Below are positions 46,257-57,413 of a DNA stretch of 64,000 nt, piece after piece (the first letter of the stretch is position 1; each line of letters starts with the position of its first letter). The position numbers and the translations under genes are program-made. This DNA is from Cryptomeria japonica. Taxonomy: Eukaryota > Streptophyta > Pinopsida > Cupressales > Cupressaceae. The notes beneath the pieces are model-generated. The model was not told the origin of the DNA. It made no database searches and was given only the letters and a program-made list of their open reading frames with translations. Location of the stretch: positions 762,158,673-762,222,672 of the forward strand of contig NC_081408.1 in assembly GCF_030272615.1 (NCBI RefSeq), written 5' to 3'.

Positions 46257-47485
46257 TGTAGTGTCATAAAATTGTGACCCTTGCAATTTTCAACTACATT
46301 AGGGTCTTCACATTGGCGAATCGAATCCCTGAGCCTGATCAGAGACCCAAGACTTGCTCAATCCCCAAAATTGCACTTTTTCTACCCTCTGCATGACCTA
46401 AACCTACTTTCTGTCCTGAGTTAAGGGCAAGACAGGGGTGTGGTTCCCCTGTCCCCCCTAGGATAGGGGTGTGGTGCCCCTATCCTTGCCCTATCTTAGG
46501 GCCCCTTGATTCAAATTATGCATTGAACTTTGCACTTTGAGCAGGAAAACCTCCCCTGTGTCGGTCTGTGATGAAAAATTAGCCTATTAACCCTAATTGA
46601 CAAATATATAAGTTGCATTTGCCCTCCCATTTTCATAAGTTTTCAAATACATGAGATCACACATTCAAGCAATCAAATATTCAAGAGCATTCAAGCATTC
46701 AAGCATCCCTTTCAAGAATTGAGAATCTCAAGTCTCGCTTCAAGGCTAGGTGTGTTGCATTCAAGTCAAGGATTCAACCATTGAAGAGGAGATCTCTTTC
46801 AACATTCGATTCTATACAAGCAATTCTATCTACATTCCTATTGCAACCTCCCTTGAGGTGAATTATATTTCAGTCTTTCATTTACATTTACTTGCAAGTA
46901 CTCTCTTTCATCATTTGGTTAATTCCAAAACTGGGGTTTGACCTAAAGACAAACTCCCAATCCCAACCCCTTTTCCTCTCTTTTCTGTGTGTAGGTTGTA
47001 GGTATGCAACTATATTTGCAGATTCAGACTCCATTTGCAGAGGTGGGAAAACCCTTTTCATTTCGTGAATTTTTCGGAGGACCGTGTGCACTTTCAACAC
47101 GGTCCCGACAAATTTTCCTCAAATTTGCAGAGTAGCTTTATCTCGACATATCATAACCAGATCCAGGTGCAAAACTTCATCCCACACTTCTATTTTGAGT
47201 TATAATCAGTTCTTTGCTACTTTTACACTTAGTCTTGAAACACATAATTCAACCATCTTTCCATTCCTAAAAGAGGGGTTAGCTTTTCATTTCCACATCA
47301 TTATCAATTCATTATCATTCAATCTCTTTCTTTAGAGATTGGATCTAGTGAATTTCCCCGCCTCTTTTAATGTAATGTGGGAGAAGTGTTTGAAGGGAAA
47401 TCTGTAGTGAAACTTTCATCTCTCCTCGGAGGGAAGAAGAGCTTTCCTCTTGATCTCTCCATCATTCACTTTTCACCATCTTACA
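46257..47485 (+). repeat. 5' LTR of element 3
   Basis: 1,229 bp, TGTAGTGTCATAAAATTG to CACCATCTTACA. The start aligns with 8491 and with the minus-strand copy ending at 62456. It includes a cloverleaf-like region (46425-46491) that the 8491 copy lacks. Confidence 0.85.
46425..46491 (+). other. cloverleaf-like inverted repeats in LTR
   Basis: Outer stem GGGCAAG (46425-46431) with CTTGCCC (46485-46491). It encloses ACAGGGG/CCCCTGT (46432-46438 with 46446-46452) and GGATAGGGG/CCCCTATCC (46461-46469 with 46477-46485), which share the loop TGTGGT. The outer and second stems share one base. Confidence 0.8.
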
Positions 47486-47487
47486 TT

Positions 47488-47503
47488 TTGGTGAACCCGA
47501 CAT
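47488..47503 (+). other. primer-binding site of element 3
   Basis: TTGGTGAACCCGACAT starts two to three bases after the LTR. Position fits a primer-binding site; the tRNA is not assigned. Confidence 0.5.
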
Positions 47504-48702
47504 CTTGCATGCTTTCCTTTGAAAATCATTGCATATTTTTTTCATTTACAAGTTTAATTTTTCTGCAAACTTAGTGGTTAATTCATTTAAAACCCTAGTT
47601 TTTAAAATTGAAATTGAACTTGTGTTTTTTCAAAATTGCTTGTTATTGTCTTAGATCTAAAAATTGCTTTCTTTGTCAAATTCAATTTTGTCATTGTCTT
47701 GTTCAATTTACAATTCACAAAATTAAGTGGTTAATTGTCAAAACCCTAATTTTCAAAAATCATCTTGAACTTGTGCAAAAATTGAATTACCATTTAATTT
47801 TCAGATTTCTGACTGTTTTCAGACTTATTCTCTTTCCTAAAATTCAAATTTTCAATTTCCCTCCTTTTTCAAAATTCAAAATTTTAAAATTTAAGTGGTT
47901 AGGTCCTAAAACCCTTATTTTCAAATTTAATTGGATTTTGAGCAAATTTCAATCAATTTCAGTTTTCTAAATATTTTTCAAGGTGTCCCTATCCATTAGT
48001 TTTGACCTTTTTCAAATTTGCAGTTCAATTCCTCATTTTTCTCAAAATCCTAATAGGGTCCTATTTTCACATTTAAACCTTAATTTCGCCTATCTAGAGA
48101 CGTAAAAGCCACCATTTTTGGGGGGTTATCTTTAAAATCATCGTAACTTTCATCCCTGAAAATTTCAAAAAAAGTTGGTCGGACCATGTGCACTTTCAAC
48201 ATGGTCCTCAACTTTTTTCCCAAAATTTTGGGAGACTGTTATGACTGTATTCAATAGCTTAAATCCAAAAATTGGCTGATTTTGTTGATTTTTTATCTCT
48301 CTAAAATCAAAAATACTTTCAAAATTCAACATTTCAAATTTCAGGACAAATTTTTAAATTAAGTGATTAAATATAATCTGCCCTGATTTTTATTTTTTTT
48401 ATTTTATCAATTTTAAGATTAAGTGGTATCCCCTTGGCCTTAATTTTAAAATTCCAATTTTCTTTCATTTATCATAAAATTGTTTTTGGAAACTATGTCA
48501 TTCTCTCTTTTCAACAAAGTTCAAATTGTCTAATCATTGTTTTCTTCAATTTTACATTATTCAATTTTTGTCAACTTTGTTCCTATAATTCAAAATTTAA
48601 ATTTTCCCTCTAGTGAGTTTTACCACTATTAGCCCTACTTATCCTATCCCTGTTAAATGAAGCATTAGAATTAAGGCTTCCCAAGGTTTAATTACCGAGG
48701 AG
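47504..48702 (+). other. leader of element 3, no gene seen
   Basis: T-rich sequence with many AAAATTCAAATTTT-like words. At 48180-48215 it repeats GGACCATGTGCACTTTCAACATGGTCC, a variant of an LTR segment (47080-47105), so part of the LTR may have been duplicated here. Confidence 0.6.
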
Positions 48703-50438
48703 ATGGAGCCTAATTTGGGTGACTTCTTTAATGAGGATAATGCTAATTCTTCCCATCCTAATCATGTCCCTATCTATCCAATTGATGAATCCCATGATGA
48801 AGAAGAAGCGTTAACTAGAGTTTCCATAGATCAACTTTCAAAACTGGACAATCAATTTGATAATTTCCAACAATGGATGTCCCAAGAATACCCTAATAGT
48901 GAAGCTCTTCCATTAATTGAAGGCCTTAAACCCATGATTCAAAGTGATAAGAAGGGAATTGATATATTGCGTGGTATTGCTCATGTTGTTGATTCTAATG
49001 TCATGCCTATAAAGAGTTATGCTAAAACCCTAGGTTATTCACAACCTTCAACACAAGTCAATTCTTCTATTCCTTTGACTACTCTTATGACTAGTGTTCC
49101 CACTTTCACCTTGAACATCATGGCTACATCAACTCAAAATGTTATTCCTACAACAATTAGTCATGGGGGAAATCCCTCTTCTTCATTTAATCCTCCATCT
49201 TTACCTATGTCTTCAATAAGCATTCCTATTATCCCTCAACCAATTAATGTGACACGAGGGGGAAATTCATTCAACAATTTTATCCCTCCTTTAAGTGTCC
49301 CATTTCCTACTCAATCATCACCTATGCCTACTTATCATAATGTTCCACCACTTTATTCTCAATCCATGCCTTCTTTCAATAATATCACATCACCTTCTCA
49401 ATCAATCATGTCTAACATCAATTCTTCTACCAAAGCGACCATTAACAATCTAGCTCAAATTGTGTCTTCCTTACAACAACAAATTGCTTCCATGAGTCAA
49501 TCCAAGTTTAGTGTGCCCACATTTGATGTTGTGAGCCCACTTTCTCTTGATATTGTTAAAGTTGTCCCACCTAAGCATGTTGAGGTCCCTCAATTGGGAC
49601 TCTATAATGGAAAAGGTGATCCTTTAACGCATGTCAAAACATTCCAAACCTTGTGTATTGACTTTGCTTATGATCAAAGATTGCTTGCAAAATTGTTTAC
49701 AATAACACTAAGAGATAAGGCTTTGCAATGGTATTGCTTGTTGCCTTCCTATTCTATCACTTCTTTTCAACAATTAGCAAATGCTTTCATTCAACAATTT
49801 CAAAACAATATTGGTCCTAAAATCACTTTGACTAATTTAATGCATTGTAAACAAGGTGTTAAAGAAAAAGTGATTGATTTCATTGGTAGATATAAGCATT
49901 TGTGTGCTCAATTTTCTTTTCCCGTACCTAATAATGATATTCAAAGAATTTTTATTTTTAATTTGCAAAAAGATATTAGGGAAAATCTTCTTTTGTCTTA
50001 AATTGCTTCCTTTCCGCAGTTGTGCGCAACACTCCATAATTATCAACGGGTTGTGAGTCAAATGGAGAAATCTACTCCATGGCTCCGAGTGATAAGGGGG
50101 AGAGTGTTCAACAACCATTTGCGAAGTTCAAACCAACAAAAGGCTTCATCAAGTTCAATGATACAATCAACAACAACAATGTGAATGCTACAATAGGTGT
50201 GCTTCCTATTTCTAAAATTTTCAAAAGAGAAAGACGATTTACTCCTTTGAATGAATCTTTACATAGTATTATGTCTCAGTTGTTACAAAGAAATATTATC
50301 AAACTTCCTCCTATAAAACTAGTTGATCCTTCTAAACTTGCATCCCCTTATTTTGATAACAATTTCTTTTGTCAATTTCATCGTCAACCTGGTAATGATA
50401 CTAAGAAATGTTTTGCATAAAAAAGTAAGATTCAAGAT
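48703..50438 (+). pseudogene. gag: gag of element 3
   Basis: Starts MEPNLGDFFNEDNANSS (48703). A long Ser/Pro/Asn-rich region follows (49030-49430), then a short coiled coil (INNLAQIVSSLQQQIASM) and the retrotransposon gag core (LGLYNGKGDPLTHVKTFQ, RDKALQWYCLLPSYSITSFQ, EKVIDFIGRYKHLCAQF; 49590-49990). A frameshift between 50001 and 50079 separates the C-terminal part, which has RRFTPLNESLHSIM and a knuckle-like FCQFHRQPGNDTKKC. A stop at 50418 follows. Confidence 0.85.
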
Positions 50439-51143
50439 TTGATTGGTAATAATACTATATCTATCATAAGTGTGAAAGATAAGGGAAACAAATCAGTAGC
50501 TCCTCCTAATCAAAATCTTAAGATTTTCACTGATCCTTTGCCTTCTCATTTCTCTAACGTGATTGAGATTGAACATACCTCTTTCTCTCCTTTTAACTTC
50601 ACCTCCATGGCTCTGAATTTGGTGAACATGGTAGAGAAACATGAGACACCTAAGGATCCTTGTATTACATTTGACCCTAGCGAGACCATTAGAGCATCCA
50701 ATGGCCCTTTATACATAGTTGTGAAGGTTAAGGACATACCTTGTCGTGGTGCTCTCGTTGATCCATCTTGAATGGTTAATATCATCATTGAGGAGTATCT
50801 TTTCACTTTACGTTTGCATAAACCAATATATGATGATACTAATGTGGTTGTGAATTTATTTGATGGATTCTCTTGTCCTACAATTGGTTCTATCACCCTT
50901 CTTGTTGAAGTTCACACTAAATCTATGGATGTCAACTTTGTTATCATTCCTTCTTCAAAGAAATTCTGTGTGAAGTTGGGCTATCCTTGGCTATCTTCCA
51001 TGAAGGCTATTGCTTGTCCAATTCATAAGTGTTTGAAATTTCCCCACAATGGAGAAATCATAACTATTAACCATAGCTTATTTCGACCATCCGAAAGAAG
51101 CCCTGGTGTCCCTATTGATTTCTTTTTGCCTAAGCAATTTTAG
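50439..51143 (+). pseudogene. pol: protease of element 3
   Basis: IPCRGALVDPS followed by a TGA and then MVNIIIEEYL stands for the active-site block of this protease type (C-R-G-x-L-V-D-P-G-S-x-V-N-I). Then SCPTIGSITLLVEV, VNFVIIPSSKKFCVKLGYPWLSSM and KCLKFPHNGEI follow, parallel to the LLGRPWIH...FPHN block of elements 1 and 2. The stop at 50769 falls inside the active-site loop, so it cannot be made intact. Confidence 0.8.
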
Positions 51144-52064
51144 TCTCTTCCGTCAAGGAGAAATGTTGTTTTCCAATCTTATAAAAAATGGAAGAAAGAT
51201 ATGATTTTATCCTCGAGTCAACCTAGATCCCCAACACTTGACATTCCTATCATTCTTGAAGATGAATTTCTTCCCTTAATGGATAGAACTAATCTTCCTC
51301 CTAAGGAAGATCCTCAACCTAATCTTATGGATGTAACTATGCCTTCTCCTAAGAAACACAACAGTATTCCTTATAAGGTTAGACATGTACCTCCTTCTCA
51401 TGATGGACCTAGTCTCCTTACTACACCTAACATTTCTTTTATATATGGCGCAATTCCACTGCCTTCCTCTTATGGAGAGAAAAGGCCTGCCTCTCCTCTT
51501 GTTCAACCTAAAAGACCTCAACCTAAACCATCAACTATCAAAGAGGAGAATATTCCTCCTTCAACAAATGTTCCTCCTTCTTCTCAACCTTCTGCTAAGA
51601 CTCGATGAAATCGTTGTGCGAGAGACCGCCGACGAAGATGTCGTGCTCGAGCTCGCGAAGCTATTCGTCAAAATATTCAATCTCCTAAAACTCCAATAGT
51701 TGACATGATTCCCTTTTCTCCTAAACACAATGTTGAACCTAAATCTCCAAAACATAAATTGCAAAAAACATGTGATGGTTTTACTTCTATTCATGTGCAA
51801 GTTCCTCTTTTTATAAATCTTGATGAGGAAATAGGTGAAAATCTTATTCATGATGACAATACAACTCCTAATGCTTCTGATAGTGACTATGAATATGTTG
51901 ATGTTGACAAGAATTTATCAGCTGAATTTTCAAAAGCCCTAATCCTAGCTCCTAGAGTCAAACACATCGACTTACCACATGAGCATAGTCCTTGTTTGGA
52001 TCTTGTGATAGCTCCATCTGTTGTGCTCAATGTCGCTACTCTGACGTGTTGCCTACCTTCCTGA
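51144..52064 (+). pseudogene. pro-RT spacer of element 3
   Basis: Pro/Ser-rich segment (51201-51608), a strongly basic patch after a stop at 51606 (RDRRRRCRARAREAIRQ) and an acidic Asp-rich tail to 52064. Such spacers sit between protease and RT in Tat-type elements. No RT follows. Confidence 0.6.
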
Positions 52065-52939
52065 AATAGCGATCAGCAAGATCGAGAGGTGGATGTCGTG
52101 CTAGATTAGCAATATTATAATGTTATGCAATAATATTGATATACACATACATCTACATGTACATATATACACGAGATGCAAATTCATTTCCAAAAGTGCA
52201 CGTTCACTTCATAGAGCTTGGGATGTACATGTTTTCAAACAACATGTTCGATAGAAATTTTGAGCAACTTGAGGTAATACACATACATGTGTGTGTGAGA
52301 TTATAATGGTGACATATGTATTTCCATGTAGATTCCCATTTAGTTTTGGCTCACCTTGATGGAACATCTTAAAACAACTACCAAGAAGTAGCATTCTTTT
52401 TTGTTAAGTTTGGTTCATGACCTAATTGATACAAGCTTTCCTAATTATTCGGTACATGGGAGATAAAAGAGGGTGTGTAATTGATGTTTATATATGGTAG
52501 TGTTGTGACCATTATGATTTTCACTTTGTGACATAAATTATCTAGGTGATGTTATGGATGTGGTGCATATTTTCTAGTGCATTATGCAATCTATAAGTGA
52601 AAATTATGTGTATTGCCCTATCATCGACAACACCATTGTGCTAGAGTATATTCAAAGGAAGATGACTTCAAAAACTTCTCTACAAACTCCACTTGTAATA
52701 TTAGAACAAGCATAAGGAATTTTAGGCACTCAACTCATATATATGCTAGTTTTATTACTATTTACACAAATAGCTTGTTGAAGTTTTGAACGGGATAGTC
52801 ATTTACATTTGTTGATAGTTAGGCTTATATGGGAAACATTTAAGAAGATGGTGGCTAATAGAATTATGTGATTTGATTCATTTAAGGATGAGGTTAAATT
52901 TTATCTCTCACAACTTATAATTTGGTACTTAGTGTGATG
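52065..52939. other. unassigned sequence between elements 3 and 4
   Basis: AT-rich, with TACATATATACAC-like words near 52140-52180. No coding motif or LTR end recognised. It may be the eroded rest of element 3 or of its insertion site. Confidence 0.5.
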
Positions 52940-53974
52940 CTAGAAATGTGGTAATAGAAATGCATACACATATAATGAGACAATAAAAAATAATTGAAAA
53001 GCTTAATTAAAAACTAGATTAGAAATGCAAAACCATAAGTCTTCCTTGAAATGTCCCATTTCCCTCTATTCTTGAGGACCTTGAAGGTGTTGGATTGGTT
53101 GGCTCTCAGCGGAGAAATGACCACCAAAGTGGCAACTCAAGAGTTGAGTAGCTATTTGATCATGTTTGACTATGAAAATGATATGAAATGCATGATTTAA
53201 GAAACTAGATTAACATGCTATGATTAATCCAAAAGCTAATTAGTAGATAATTGATATGCAAATTTACTATAGTAATGATGCTAAGAATATGAATGCAAGG
53301 GTTCCTTATTGCTCCAAAATGGGGGTTATTTATAGGATTTCCAAGGCCAAAGCTGAGGTGGCAGGAATCGACGGTCCATATCTGATCTGAAGATATCAAG
53401 GGCCAAGATTGAGGAAGTTGGAGAAGAGATTGGAGGAAGGGTCACTTGTCATCTCTGTGGTAACAAGTGTCAAGGAGCCTTTCTCATGAGAGGGCAAGTC
53501 TCCAAGGGAGGAGACTTGTGGCAAAAGTGCCATGTGTCTCAAGGGGAGAATATCCACACCATAGGAGGTTAGGATAAGGAGGTTACGATGTGCAAGATAG
53601 GATAGGGTTAGTTAAACCCATGATTAGATAGAATGGGTTAGGTTAGGGGATGGTTAGGTTAGGTGGTTAAAAGTTAGGAGCCATGTGCTCATTTGAATTT
53701 ATAAATTCATATAACTGGAAAATGATGATTAATCTCAACAAACTTGAGTTTGTTAATCTTAATTAGGGATTAGAAGAATTGATTTATATGGGGGGACATT
53801 AATTAATCAAAGGGGGATATGAAATGAACTATATAAATAAATTATGTAGATTTATTTACTAGTAGATGAATAGAGAAATTAATTAAATTGCTTGTGAATT
53901 CAATTAATTGGGAAGGGGAATTAATCAAATAACTGCGTATTTAATTATCTTCAAACCATTTTTAGGTGTATACA
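52940..53974 (-). repeat. 3' LTR of element 4 (inner end approximate)
   Basis: Starts on the minus strand with TGTATACACCTAAAAATGG at 53974, like the TGTAGACACC start of element 2, directly after the polypurine tract. The distal end is not certain: TG at 52936 or 52947 are candidates, and no target duplicate can be tested because the other end is outside the window. Confidence 0.7.
53326..53338 (-). promoter_or_regulatory. TATA box in LTR of element 4
   Basis: CCTATAAATAACC on the minus strand, about 380 bases before the LTR end, a spacing like that in element 2. Confidence 0.6.
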
Positions 53975-53988
53975 TTTTGCCCCTCTTT
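53975..53988 (-). other. polypurine tract of element 4
   Basis: AAAGAGGGGCAAAA on the minus strand, identical to the tract of element 2. Confidence 0.85.
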
Positions 53989-55507
53989 GAAGTGACGACG
54001 CGTTGGTTCAAAGAAAACTCGATTGATGATGTTGCTGATATTGATTTCGATAGGATGTAGATTCGGTCTTGATTTGATGTGGATTTGATTTCGATATGAT
54101 ACTAATTTGATTTTGAGATGATAAATCTCGATATGATGTGGTTTCAATCTTTGAGATGATAAATCTCGATATGATGCCCCAAATGCTAATTAATAGATAT
54201 TGATGCAAGGATGCCCCCTCGGGAGATGAATCAGATAATTTCTGAATGTTTTTGAATTTTTCGCGATTTTTTAATTTTTTTGAAATTTTTTGATTTTTCG
54301 ATTTTTTAATGATTTTCGATTTTTAAAGTCAATCTGATTAATTTCCCGATACGAAAATTGAAAACGCTGCTCTACCAGGTTGATTAGGTGATTAGATGAT
54401 TAAAAATCAGTGGAATAAAAATCCCACTTAAATGCCCCAGTGTGAGTTTAAAAAGGTGAATTCTTTTTACCACTTTTCATTTGTGCACTTCAGTTGTTTA
54501 AAAAAATTGCTCTAGAGGAAGAAATGGCGATCTCGTACCACCAGCATAGGTTCAAGCGAGTTCGACGATACGAGCATCTTCTGGCATACGGTCCACCGAT
54601 ACGTACTTCGAGAAAACCCGACTTTGTTAATTTTTAGTTGATTTTTGAAAAATTTAGCTGTTTGCATAAAAAATCATTTTTTAGCGTTTTCACCAGATGG
54701 GTTGGGAAAAAAATTATATTTTTGAGATGGGTTTTTCGATTTACGAAATGGGTTCGTAACATTTTTTGAAAATTTTCAATTCGCATCCCATTTTATTTAT
54801 TTATTTATGCATGCATTTTAAAAAAAATACATCAATCTTTTTAAAAAATAAAAATGCCGCATTTTGGGGAGGGGGTGCTTTGGGTGCCACCGTAGGGGGG
54901 GTGGGGCCGAGCCCAAATTTTTTTTTTTAATTATTTTTTTTAATTTTGATTTTTTCGGTTTTTTTTTTTTTTCAGTTTTTGATTTTACGATTTTGTTTTG
55001 ATTTTTCAATTTTTGGCGATTTTGCCTTGATTTTTGATTTTTTGATTTTGCTTTGATATTTCAATTTTTGGCGATTTTTCGATATTTTTTTAGTTTTTGA
55101 TTTTTCGATTTTGCTTTGATTTTTGATTTTTCGAATTTTTTTTTAGTTTTTGATTTTTTCAATTTTGTGTTATTTGTTGAATTTTTATTTTTTTGATTAT
55201 TGATGAGTTGATTTGATAAAAAAAAATTATTTTTGTTATCAATTTGATTCTATTTTTTTATTTTGATAGGGTAAGATTTGATTAGCAATCTAATTGATAA
55301 AATTAGACGCTCTTGATTGATAAATTTGATGATCAGTTTTGATTGTCTTGATGTACGCACAAGATGAGATAGGATTGATAATGACCTCATGATAGATGAG
55401 CGTCATTAATAGGGGCCCAACAAGATTTGATAAAAAACTCAATTGAGCAAGATAGATCGATAGATAGATTGATTTGATAGATAAATCAAGAAATTGATAT
55501 GATGAAA
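53989..55507. other. 3' region of element 4 with T-rich repeats, no gene
   Basis: From about 54240 to 55250 it is made of irregular repeats such as GATTTTGCTTTGATTTTTC and TTTTTCGATTTT. At 54060-54175 shorter repeats of GATAAATCTCGATATGATG occur. It occupies the position of the tandem repeats and word array of element 2 but shares no sequence with them. Confidence 0.7.
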
Positions 55508-57413
55508 TGATTTGATTGTAGGAGCACTTTACTATTCTCTAGTCTCGGGAGTGCTTCCCAAAGACATGGATGTTGATACCCCGCCTTAGCTAGGCAGAGC
55601 AAGACCACATTAGTAGGTGTGGTTTATCTTCCCTTCTTGACATGCCCCGACCCTTGATAAACTGGGGATTATTGAGAGCCTTAACAGAGCGTTGGCATAG
55701 CGAGCACAACACTTTTCATTTATTGACGGGCAAGATGACGGTGACACCCAAGGATATCCACTGGATATTGCACATCCCTGTGATGGGCGAGTTAGTGTAT
55801 TACGATCTCAGCGAGCGGGGTGGGACAAATGCACTTTGCCGAGTGTTCGAGGATGATGAGATAGGTGGATATGACATTGCATGGCAGGAGATGCTAGAGC
55901 TAGGATATGCCACATTACCTACTATGCTCGCCAGATTCAGTGGAGGTTTCCTTTGTCCTGATCGTAGGTCAAAGAGATTATTTGTTGGATGGGGCCGTCT
56001 TCTTGAGCAGATGGTGACACAGGGGACTCGATTTGCATGGGGGTCATGTATGCTGGCGCACTTGTATCATGACCTACACTGAGTTGTGTACTAGAGATCA
56101 GCTGCGTTATCAGCAAGGCTGACCGTGCTTCAGATATGGGCCTAGGAGCACCTGCCTATCACACAAACATTGACTGACAAAGATAGACCTGTAGGTAGGC
56201 CTTATGTTGACGGGTATCCAGGTATCATTTTCCAACGAAAGCTGGGCAAATTGGAGTACTGGTGATGGACCTTGGATGATATAGATACTGTGATATGGAG
56301 ACCATATAGGGATTGTGAGATTTGGCCCAAGGATGCAGTGGAGATGTCGTATGTATTCATGACATGATATCTGATTGGATCGACACCCTACGTCATCGAG
56401 TGATTCATTTGTACAAAGGTGTTGAGACAGTATGGCAGGATACAGGGGATACCACAGGGTATGACTCATTATGCTCGCAGGAGATTGGATGTGGCTACTT
56501 GGGGGCCTTCTATTTCATACGACTAGGCATGTGCAGAGTATCAATCATTGGATCCATTGGATTGGGATTGTCTTCCAGGTGTGATGGATAGCGAGATGAT
56601 ACATGAGTATGTCATGCATTGTACTATACACAGGTTTCTGAGGCTGACATGTCTGGATGAGCCAGAGATAATTTTAGATGAAGATGATGAGAGGCTACGA
56701 CGCAGAGCTCCTAGACGACGAAGGGATGGTGGGTGGGGAGGAGGTGGGGGTTGAGATGATGGCAGAAATGGAGATGGATATGGAGGAGATGCAAGAGATC
56801 ATGGTGTTGGAGATGACGATGGAGGAGATGATGATGGGGGGATGGGGGAGATGATGATGGGGGAGATGGCCGAGCAGTGGTAGTGGCAGCGACAGGCACA
56901 CCAGGAGCTAGCAGTTCTAGATCTACCAGAGATGTATATACAGATTGGATGGCCCGGATGGTCAGACGCAGGAGATTAGGTCCAGGGGATCAAGGGCATC
57001 AGGTCCCAGAGCAGGAGGTTCCCCCGGTTGAGTAGGTACCTATGACAATATCACAGGCTGAGCAGCCACAGGCAGAGGCACCTCGACGAATCTTCATTAC
57101 GATGTCGTCTCATCAGCAGCAAGCTCAGATTACGAACTTACAGGTTCAGGTTCAACAACTAGAGAGTCGACTAGCAGAGAGGGACTCTCAGATGGCTCAG
57201 TTGGAGACTCAGATGGCTTCTCTCATAGTCGAGAGAGATGCAACTAGGAATAGGTGTCGGCAAGTCGAGGCACGGGTACAGTTGTCAAGAGAGTCTATTT
57301 CAGGGAAGATTGCCCTAAAGATGATGCGCCAGGGGATCCGAGAGGCTGAGTATTACAAGACCTTATACTTTACTGTTGTTCCTGCTAATCGAAGGGCTCT
57401 AGGATTTTCATAG
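55508..57413 (+). pseudogene. PMD-coiled-coil gene of element 4, opposite to gag-pol
   Basis: Second copy of the accessory gene. The clearest open part (55642-56082) has RALTERWHSEHNTFHLLTGK, MTVTPKDIHWILHIPVMGEL, GGFLCPDRRSKRLFVGWGRL and GSCMLAHLYHDLH. These align with the element 2 copy and include the Trp (in ERWHSE) that is a stop there. Later pieces lie in shifted frames with stops (DDIDTVIWRPYRDCEIWPKD near 56270-56330; LRLTCLDEPEIILDEDDERL near 56640-56695). An Asp/Gly/Arg-rich low-complexity stretch follows (56700-56880), then a coiled coil (LQVQVQQLESRLAERDSQMA) and YFTVVPANRRALGF to the stop at 57411. Broken by at least eight stops and several frameshifts. Confidence 0.85.

Larger units (their letters stand above)
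46257..52064 (+). mobile_element. Ty3/gypsy element 3, 3'-truncated
   Basis: 5' LTR, primer-binding site, leader, gag, protease and an acidic spacer on +. RT, RNase H, integrase and 3' LTR are not found before element 4 begins near 52940. Gag and protease differ clearly from those of elements 1, 2 and 4, but the order gag, CxxH knuckle, protease, basic/acidic spacer is alike. LTR copies of the same family are seen at 8491-9487 and, minus strand, at 61391-62456. Confidence 0.8.
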
